NCBI GenBank assembly: GCA_963827545.1
Contig: CAWHBI010000040.1
Coordinates: forward strand, 13,730 to 77,729
Source: AWTP1-13 sp963827545
GTDB lineage: Bacteria > Pseudomonadota > Alphaproteobacteria > Rhizobiales > Hyphomicrobiaceae
DNA length: 64,000 nt
Direction: 5' to 3'
Below, piece by piece: positions 58,934-64,000 of the stretch; the first letter of the stretch is position 1, and each line of letters begins with the position of its first letter. The notes beneath the pieces were generated by a model. The model was given only the letters and a program-made list of their open reading frames with translations. It did not search any database and was not told where the DNA came from. Both the position numbers and the translations under genes were made by a program.

Positions 58934-61894
58934 ATGACACGCCAGCCGAAGAACGAAGCTTTTGCGCGCACCTCTTTCCTGCAGGGCGCCAATGCCGCCT
59001 ACATCGAGGAGATGCAGGCGCAATACGAGCGCAATCCGGGCTCCGTGAGCGACGAATGGCGCCACTTCTTCGCCAGCCTGCAGGAGGAGCAGCAACAGGG
59101 CGGCAACGGTCACAACGGGCCGTCGTGGGCGAGGCCGCTGGAGCAGATCGAGAAGGAAGGCGACCGCGAGCTGCTGGGCGCCCTGACCGGCGACTATGGC
59201 GCCACCGAGCAGCACATCCGCGGCCAGCTGCAGGCGCGGGCGAGCGCTGCCGGCTTCGACATGACCCCTGCCGCGTCCCTGCGCGCGACCCAGGACAGCA
59301 TCCGCGCGCTGATGCTGATCCGCGCCTACCGCGCCATGGGACATCTGGCGGCCGATCTCGACCCGCTGGGCATCGCCGAGCGCAAGAAGCATCGGGAGCT
59401 GCGGCCTGACTTCTACGGCTTCACCGAGGCCGATATCGACCGGCCGATCTTCATCGACAAGGTGCTGGGGCTGGAGACGGCGACCATCCGGGAGATCGTC
59501 AAGATCCTGCGCCGAACCTACTGCCGGCACATCGGCGTCGAGTTCATGCACATCACGGCGCCGGTGCAGAAGTCGTGGATCCAGGAGCGCATCGAGGGCC
59601 GCGACAAGGACATCGCCTTCACGCCGGAGGGCAAGCGCGCGATCCTGAACAAGCTGGTCGAGGCCGAGATCTTCGAGAAGTTCGCTGACGTGAAATACAC
59701 CGGCACCAAGCGCTTCGGCCTCGATGGTGCCGAGGCCATGGTGCCGGCGCTGGAACAGATCATCAAGCGCGGCGGCCAGCTCGGCATCAAGGAGATCGTC
59801 ATCGGCATGGCGCACCGCGGGCGCCTCAACGTGCTGGCCAACGTCATGGGCAAGCCGCATCGCGCCATCTTCAACGAGTTCAAGGGCGGCTCGTTCAAGC
59901 CCGACGACGTGGAGGGCTCGGGCGACGTGAAGTATCACCTCGGTGCCTCGTCGGACCGCTCCTTCGACGGCAACGACGTGCATCTGTCGCTCACCGCCAA
60001 CCCCTCGCACCTCGAGATCGTCGATCCCGTGGTGCTGGGCAAGGTGCGCGCCAAGCAGGACCAGCACGGCTGCAAGCCCGGCGAGCGCACACCGGTGCTG
60101 CCGCTGCTCATCCACGGCGACGCGGCCTTCGCGGGCCAGGGCGTGGTGGCGGAGTGCTTCGGGCTGTCCGGCCTCAAGGGCCACCGCACCGGCGGCTCCA
60201 TCCACTTCATCATCAACAACCAGATCGGCTTCACCACCGCGCCCCGCTTCTCGCGCTCCTCGCCCTACTGCTCGGACGTCGCCAAGATGGTGGAGGCGCC
60301 GATCTTCCACGTGAACGGCGACAACCCCGAAGCGGTGGTGCATGTGGCCAAGATCGCCACCGAGTTCCGCCAGCGGTTCCAGAAGCCTGTGGTCATCGAC
60401 ATGTTCTGCTATCGCCGCCACGGCCACAACGAGTCCGACGAGCCGGCGTTCACCCAGCCCCTGATGTACCGCGCCATCCGCAGCCATCCGGGCGCGGTCG
60501 AGATCTACGGCAAGCGGCTGGTGGAAGAAGGCGTCGTCACCGAGAAGGACGTCGAGGGCCTGAAAGCCGGCTTCCGCGCCCATCTCGACCAGGAACTGGC
60601 GGCCTCGGACGGCTACAAGCCCAACAAGGCCGACTGGCTCGACGGGCGCTGGTCGAAGATGGGCTTCGCCGAGGACGAGGCGCGACGCGGGGAGACCGGC
60701 GTGGCGGTCGACACGCTGAAGGAGGTTGGCCGGCGCATCACCACGATCCCGCAGGACTTCAATGCGCACAAGACCATCCAGCGGCTGCTGCAGCGGCGGC
60801 GGGAGATGGTGGAGACCGGCTCGGGGCTCGACTGGTCCATGGCCGAGCACCTGGCGTTCGGGACGCTGGTCAAGGAAGGCTTCCCGGTGCGGCTCTCGGG
60901 CCAGGACAGTGAGCGCGGCACTTTCTCGCAGCGCCATTCCGTGCTGATCGACCAGGAGACGGAGCGCCACTATACGCCGCTGAAATACGTCTCTCCCGAC
61001 CAGGCCCGCTTCGAGGTCATCAACTCGATGCTGTCGGAGGAGGCGGTGCTGGCCTTCGAGTACGGCTACACGCTGGCCGAGCCCAACGCGCTCGTCATGT
61101 GGGAGGCTCAGTTCGGGGACTTCGCCAACGGCGCGCAGGTGGTGTTCGACCAGTTCATCTCCTCGGGAGAGCGCAAGTGGCTCAGGATGTCGGGCCTCGT
61201 GTGCCTGCTGCCGCACGGCTACGAGGGGCAGGGGCCGGAGCATTCCTCGGCGCGGATGGAGCGCTTCCTGCAGATGTGCGCGGAGGACAACTGGCAGGTG
61301 GCCAATTGCACGACGCCGGCCAACTACTTCCACATCCTGCGCCGGCAGCTGCATCGCAAGTTCCGCAAGCCGCTGGTGATTATGACGCCGAAGTCGCTGC
61401 TGCGGCACAAGCGCGTGACCTCGGAGCTGGCCGAGCTGGGCCCCGCCACCACCTTCCATCGCGTGCTGTGGGACGATGCGCAGTCGCGCAAGGGCGAGAA
61501 GATCAGGCTCGCGCCCGACGGCGAAATCCGCCGCGTGGTGCTGAGTGCCGGCAAGGTCTACTACGACCTCTACGAGGCGCGCGAGGCGGCCGGGATCAGC
61601 GACGTCTACCTGCTGCGCGTCGAGCAGCTCTATCCGTTCCCGGCCAAGGCCCTGGTTTCGGAGCTGTCGCGCTTCCCGAAAGCCGAGGTGGTCTGGGCGC
61701 AGGAAGAGCCGCGCAACATGGGCGCGTGGAGCTTCGTGGAGCCGAACCTCGAATGGGTCCTGCAGCACACGCCGATCGCCAACACGCGCCCGCGCTACGT
61801 CGGGCGCCCGTCCTCCGCGGCGACGGCGACGGGGCTCGCCAGCAAGCACAATTTCGAGCAGAAGACGCTGGTCGAGCAGGCGCTTTCCGGCTGA
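58934..61894 (+). CDS. sucA: 2-oxoglutarate dehydrogenase E1 component
   Basis: 986 residues. FLQGANAAYIEEMQAQYERN is the E1o N-terminal segment that docks E2. The thiamine-diphosphate site is in GLDGAEAMVPALEQIIKRGG, IVIGMAHRGRLNVLANVMGK and the GDAAFAGQGVVAECFGLSGL / NNQIGFTT region. The C-terminal transketolase half has LPHGYEGQGPEHSSARMERF and KSLLRHKRVTSELAEL. It decarboxylates 2-oxoglutarate and passes succinyl to SucB. The 249-bp gap before it has only the palindrome pair and likely a promoter. Confidence 0.97.
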   Translation: MTRQPKNEAFARTSFLQGANAAYIEEMQAQYERNPGSVSDEWRHFFASLQEEQQQGGNGHNGPSWARPLEQIEKEGDRELLGALTGDYGATEQHIRGQLQARASAAGFDMTPAASLRATQDSIRALMLIRAYRAMGHLAADLDPLGIAERKKHRELRPDFYGFTEADIDRPIFIDKVLGLETATIREIVKILRRTYCRHIGVEFMHITAPVQKSWIQERIEGRDKDIAFTPEGKRAILNKLVEAEIFEKFADVKYTGTKRFGLDGAEAMVPALEQIIKRGGQLGIKEIVIGMAHRGRLNVLANVMGKPHRAIFNEFKGGSFKPDDVEGSGDVKYHLGASSDRSFDGNDVHLSLTANPSHLEIVDPVVLGKVRAKQDQHGCKPGERTPVLPLLIHGDAAFAGQGVVAECFGLSGLKGHRTGGSIHFIINNQIGFTTAPRFSRSSPYCSDVAKMVEAPIFHVNGDNPEAVVHVAKIATEFRQRFQKPVVIDMFCYRRHGHNESDEPAFTQPLMYRAIRSHPGAVEIYGKRLVEEGVVTEKDVEGLKAGFRAHLDQELAASDGYKPNKADWLDGRWSKMGFAEDEARRGETGVAVDTLKEVGRRITTIPQDFNAHKTIQRLLQRRREMVETGSGLDWSMAEHLAFGTLVKEGFPVRLSGQDSERGTFSQRHSVLIDQETERHYTPLKYVSPDQARFEVINSMLSEEAVLAFEYGYTLAEPNALVMWEAQFGDFANGAQVVFDQFISSGERKWLRMSGLVCLLPHGYEGQGPEHSSARMERFLQMCAEDNWQVANCTTPANYFHILRRQLHRKFRKPLVIMTPKSLLRHKRVTSELAELGPATTFHRVLWDDAQSRKGEKIRLAPDGEIRRVVLSAGKVYYDLYEAREAAGISDVYLLRVEQLYPFPAKALVSELSRFPKAEVVWAQEEPRNMGAWSFVEPNLEWVLQHTPIANTRPRYVGRPSSAATATGLASKHNFEQKTLVEQALSG

Positions 61895-61911
61895 GGCGGT
61901 GAGACAAGCAC

Positions 61912-63204
61912 ATGACCATCGAGATCAAGGTGCCCGCGCTGGGTGAGTCCGTCACGGAAGCGACCGTGGGCCAGTGGTTCAAGAAGCCGGGAGATGCGGT
62001 CAACGCCGACGAGCCGCTGGTGGAGCTCGAGACCGACAAGGTGACCGTGGAGGTGCCGGCGCCGGCAGCCGGCGTTCTGGCCGACATCAAGGTCGAGCAG
62101 GGCGCCACGGTCGGCATCGGCTCGGTGCTGGGCTCGATCAACGAGGGTGCAGGCGCGGCACCCAGGCCTGCGGCGCCCCAGGCAGCGCCAGCACCTGCCA
62201 AGGAGCCCGAGGCGGCGCCGGCACCCAAGCCGGCGGCAGCGGTGGTCGCGCCTGCCGGCAATGGCGGCATGCCGCCAGCCCCGGCCGCACGCAAGATCAT
62301 GGACGACAAGGGGATAGCCGCGGCCGACGTGCAGGGCTCGGGCCGGCGCGGGCAGATCCTCAAGGAGGATGTGGTGGCGGCTTCGGCTAACCCGCCTGCG
62401 GCTCGGGCCGCTGCGGCGGCAACGGAGTCGACTGCCTTGACGCCGATGACCACTGCGCCAGTGCCCGTCACCCAGATGCGAGCACCCACTGTGCCCAACG
62501 ACGCGGCGCGCGAGGAGCGCGTGCGCATGACGCGCCTGCGCCAGACCATCGCGCGGCGTCTCAAGGATGCGCAGAACACGGCCGCCATGCTCACCACGTT
62601 CAACGACGTGGACATGAGCGCCATCATGAAGCTCAGGGGCGACTACAAGGACCTGTTCGAGAAGCGCCACCACGTGAAGCTGGGCTTCATGGGCTTCTTC
62701 GTGAAGGCCTGCATCCAGGCACTGCGCGAGATCCCGGCCGTCAACGCCGAGATCGACGGGCAGGACATCATCTACAAGAACTACTACCACATCGGCGTCG
62801 CGGTTAGCACCGACAAGGGGCTGGTGGTGCCGGTGGTGCGCGAGGCCGACCGCATGTCGTTGGCCGAGATCGAGCAGGCGATCGGCGACTTCGGCCGGCG
62901 CGCGCGCGAGGGCAAGCTGTCGATCGAGGAGATGCAGGGCGGCACGTTTTCCATCACCAACGGCGGCGTGTTCGGCTCGCTGCTGTCGACGCCGATCCTC
63001 AATGCGCCGCAGTCGGGCATCCTCGGCATGCACCGCATCGAGGAGCGCGCCATCGTGAAGAACGGGCAGATCGTGGCGCGGCCCATGATGAACCTGGCCC
63101 TGAGCTACGACCACCGCATCGTCGACGGCCGGGACGCGGTGACGTTCCTGGTGCGGGTGAAGGAATGCCTGGAGGACCCGCAGCGGTTCGTGCTGGATTT
63201 GTAG
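61912..63204 (+). CDS. sucB: 2-oxoglutarate dehydrogenase E2, dihydrolipoyl succinyltransferase
   Basis: 430 residues. Lipoyl domain 1-78 with Lys43 in VELETDKVTVEVPAP; an Ala/Pro-rich linker; the E3-binding domain near 120-155 (PAARKIMDDKGIAAADVQGS); and the catalytic domain from about 200 ending with LSYDHRIVDGRDAVTFLVRV, which contains the active His-x3-Asp. It succinylates CoA. The gene lies 17 bp behind sucA. Usually lpd follows directly; here two small genes intervene. Confidence 0.96.
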   Translation: MTIEIKVPALGESVTEATVGQWFKKPGDAVNADEPLVELETDKVTVEVPAPAAGVLADIKVEQGATVGIGSVLGSINEGAGAAPRPAAPQAAPAPAKEPEAAPAPKPAAAVVAPAGNGGMPPAPAARKIMDDKGIAAADVQGSGRRGQILKEDVVAASANPPAARAAAAATESTALTPMTTAPVPVTQMRAPTVPNDAAREERVRMTRLRQTIARRLKDAQNTAAMLTTFNDVDMSAIMKLRGDYKDLFEKRHHVKLGFMGFFVKACIQALREIPAVNAEIDGQDIIYKNYYHIGVAVSTDKGLVVPVVREADRMSLAEIEQAIGDFGRRAREGKLSIEEMQGGTFSITNGGVFGSLLSTPILNAPQSGILGMHRIEERAIVKNGQIVARPMMNLALSYDHRIVDGRDAVTFLVRVKECLEDPQRFVLDL

Positions 63205-63247
63205 GCGGCGGGCTATGACCGCCGATCGGCGCGCGGGGACACCATAA

Positions 63248-63499
63248 ATGCCGATCGTGGCAATGGTGGATGGCATCAAGATCACGTTCTATAACGATGA
63301 ACATCCGCCCATCCACTTTCACGCAAAGTTTGCGGAGCACGAGGCGATGATCGGCATTGATACCTTGAAGGTTCTCAAGGGGTATCTGTCCCGGCCGCAA
63401 TTGCGGAAGGTCGTAGCATGGGCGGAGCCGCGACAGGCCCTGCTGCGCAAAGCATGGGACGCCTGCCAGGCGGATCGCAACCCCGGGAAGATTCCATGA
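63248..63499 (+). CDS. DUF4160 domain protein
   Basis: 83 residues. ITFYNDEHPPIHFHAKFAEH is the DUF4160 signature and LKVLKGYLSRPQLRKVVAWA, then EPRQALLRKAWDACQADRNP, completes it. DUF4160 genes are commonly paired with DUF2442, as here (ATGA overlap), and the pair is suspected to be a toxin-antitoxin-like module. No function is proven. It is inserted between sucB and lpd. Confidence 0.85.
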   Translation: MPIVAMVDGIKITFYNDEHPPIHFHAKFAEHEAMIGIDTLKVLKGYLSRPQLRKVVAWAEPRQALLRKAWDACQADRNPGKIP

Positions 63500-63795
63500 A
63501 GCGCCTGCCGCGCATCGTCAGCGCCGAGCCCGTCATTCACGGCGTGCTCAAGATCGTGTGGAACGACGGGTATGAGGGTGTGGTCGATCTGCGCCCGACG
63601 ATCGACCGGGGCAGGATCTTCACCTATCTGCAAAAGCCCAAGAACTTCAACAAAGTGAAGGTCGAGGAATACGGCCATTCCATTGGCTGGATCAATGAAA
63701 AGGGTGAAGAAATCGACTTCGGCTCTGACAATCTAAGGACCAAAGCGGAAGCCCAGGCGAAGCTGCACAAGCTCGTCGCCGAACTGCAAGCTTGA
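63496..63795 (+). CDS. DUF2442 domain protein
   Basis: 99 residues from the ATG at 63496, overlapping the DUF4160 stop (ATGA). LKIVWNDGYEGVVDLRPTID and the later GHSIGWINEKGEEIDFGSDN fit DUF2442. The C-terminal helix (LRTKAEAQAKLHKLVAELQA) may be a protein-protein contact. It ends 10 bp before lpd, so it would be co-transcribed with the dehydrogenase complex genes. Confidence 0.8.
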   Translation: MKRLPRIVSAEPVIHGVLKIVWNDGYEGVVDLRPTIDRGRIFTYLQKPKNFNKVKVEEYGHSIGWINEKGEEIDFGSDNLRTKAEAQAKLHKLVAELQA

Positions 63796-63805
63796 GCAAT
63801 CGGCA

Positions 63806-64000
63806 ATGACCTATGACCTGATCGTGATCGGCACCGGACCTGGCGGGTACGTGTGCGCTATACGCGCCGCGCAGCTGGGGCTCAAGGTGGCCGTGGTGGA
63901 GAAGCGGGCAACGCACGGCGGCACCTGCCTCAATGTCGGCTGCATCCCGTCGAAGGCGATGCTGCATGCCTCCGAGCTCTATGATGAGGCCGGCCACAGC
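63806..64000 (+). CDS. lpd: Dihydrolipoyl dehydrogenase, N-terminal part
   Basis: Partial; 65 codons to the window end. YDLIVIGTGPGGYVCAIRAA is the FAD-binding start and GGTCLNVGCIPSKAMLHASE carries the redox cysteines Cys41 and Cys46. It reoxidises the lipoamide of SucB (and of other 2-oxoacid dehydrogenases) with NAD. It is the E3 subunit and the last recognisable gene of the TCA block. Confidence 0.95.
   Translation, partial: MTYDLIVIGTGPGGYVCAIRAAQLGLKVAVVEKRATHGGTCLNVGCIPSKAMLHASELYDEAGHS

Noticed and set aside
58880..61849. Very long minus-strand open frame (about 990 codons) across sucA
   Set aside because: It is antisense to a textbook 2-oxoglutarate dehydrogenase E1; high GC gives long shadow frames, and the translation has no domain motifs.

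Overview
This is high-GC DNA from an alphaproteobacterium, most likely a member of the Rhizobiales (Hyphomicrobiales). Three things point there: the gene string murA / DUF2948 / hisD / UPF0262 / low-molecular-weight phosphatase-like / maf / yacG; the string zapE / mdh / sucCDAB / lpd; and a NepR-like gene behind an EcfG-type promoter, the general stress response of this class. An ExoY-like sugar transferase fits the same group. The genus cannot be read from the sequence.

Region by region. 1-3.4 kb is an amino-sugar / peptidoglycan-recycling locus: a partial murQ faces a translationally coupled trio (BadF-type kinase, SIS isomerase/deaminase, nagA). 3.6-7.3 kb holds copy A of a duplicated pair, a xanthine-dehydrogenase-type molybdenum subunit broken by seven +1 frameshifts and an intact limonene-monooxygenase-like flavoenzyme. 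7.9-11.3 kb is an exported PDZ-WD40-caspase protein. 11.6-17.4 kb is an accessory stretch with a propeller protein, a TPR/winged-helix regulator, a DUF899/HxlR chimera, small hypothetical proteins, a Crp/Fnr regulator and the NepR-like gene. 17.5-25.1 kb is bounded by tRNA-Thr and a 37-bp perfect copy of its 5' half. It carries copy B (intact) of the duplicated pair, a frameshifted dienelactone hydrolase, an M15 peptidase and a glycine-zipper lipoprotein, and may be a decayed island.

25.2-31.7 kb is the murA-to-yacG housekeeping string, interrupted by a GlcG-like gene and apparently lacking infA. 31.7-37.4 kb has a membrane protein gene split by an amber codon, a phosphoribosyltransferase and a homoprotocatechuate set (hpaDEF plus an FAH-fold enzyme). 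37.5-40.7 kb holds pxpA and pxpBC around a BrnT/HTH toxin-antitoxin pair. 40.7-44.9 kb is an envelope glycolipid cluster (GtrA, YdjC-type deacetylase, polyprenyl-phosphate glycosyltransferase, sulfatase-fold transferase). 45.4-49.6 kb has ribA, an SDR, the ExoY-like transferase with a small membrane protein, and a LuxR-type regulator. 50.4-53.2 kb has an unusual L19, a GNAT and zapE. 53.4-64 kb is an FMO and then the TCA block mdh, ridA, sucC, sucD, sucA, sucB, a DUF4160/DUF2442 pair and the start of lpd.

The most notable signals are: indels that are all single-base insertions (seven in copy A, one in mdh, one in the hydrolase), which must be separated from sequencing error; the duplicated Mo/flavin pair with a covarying palindrome upstream of each start; the tRNA-Thr direct repeat; the PDZ-WD40-caspase; L19 with a helix-hairpin-helix-like tail; the NaxD-like envelope cluster; and paired 27-bp palindromes behind two unrelated genes.
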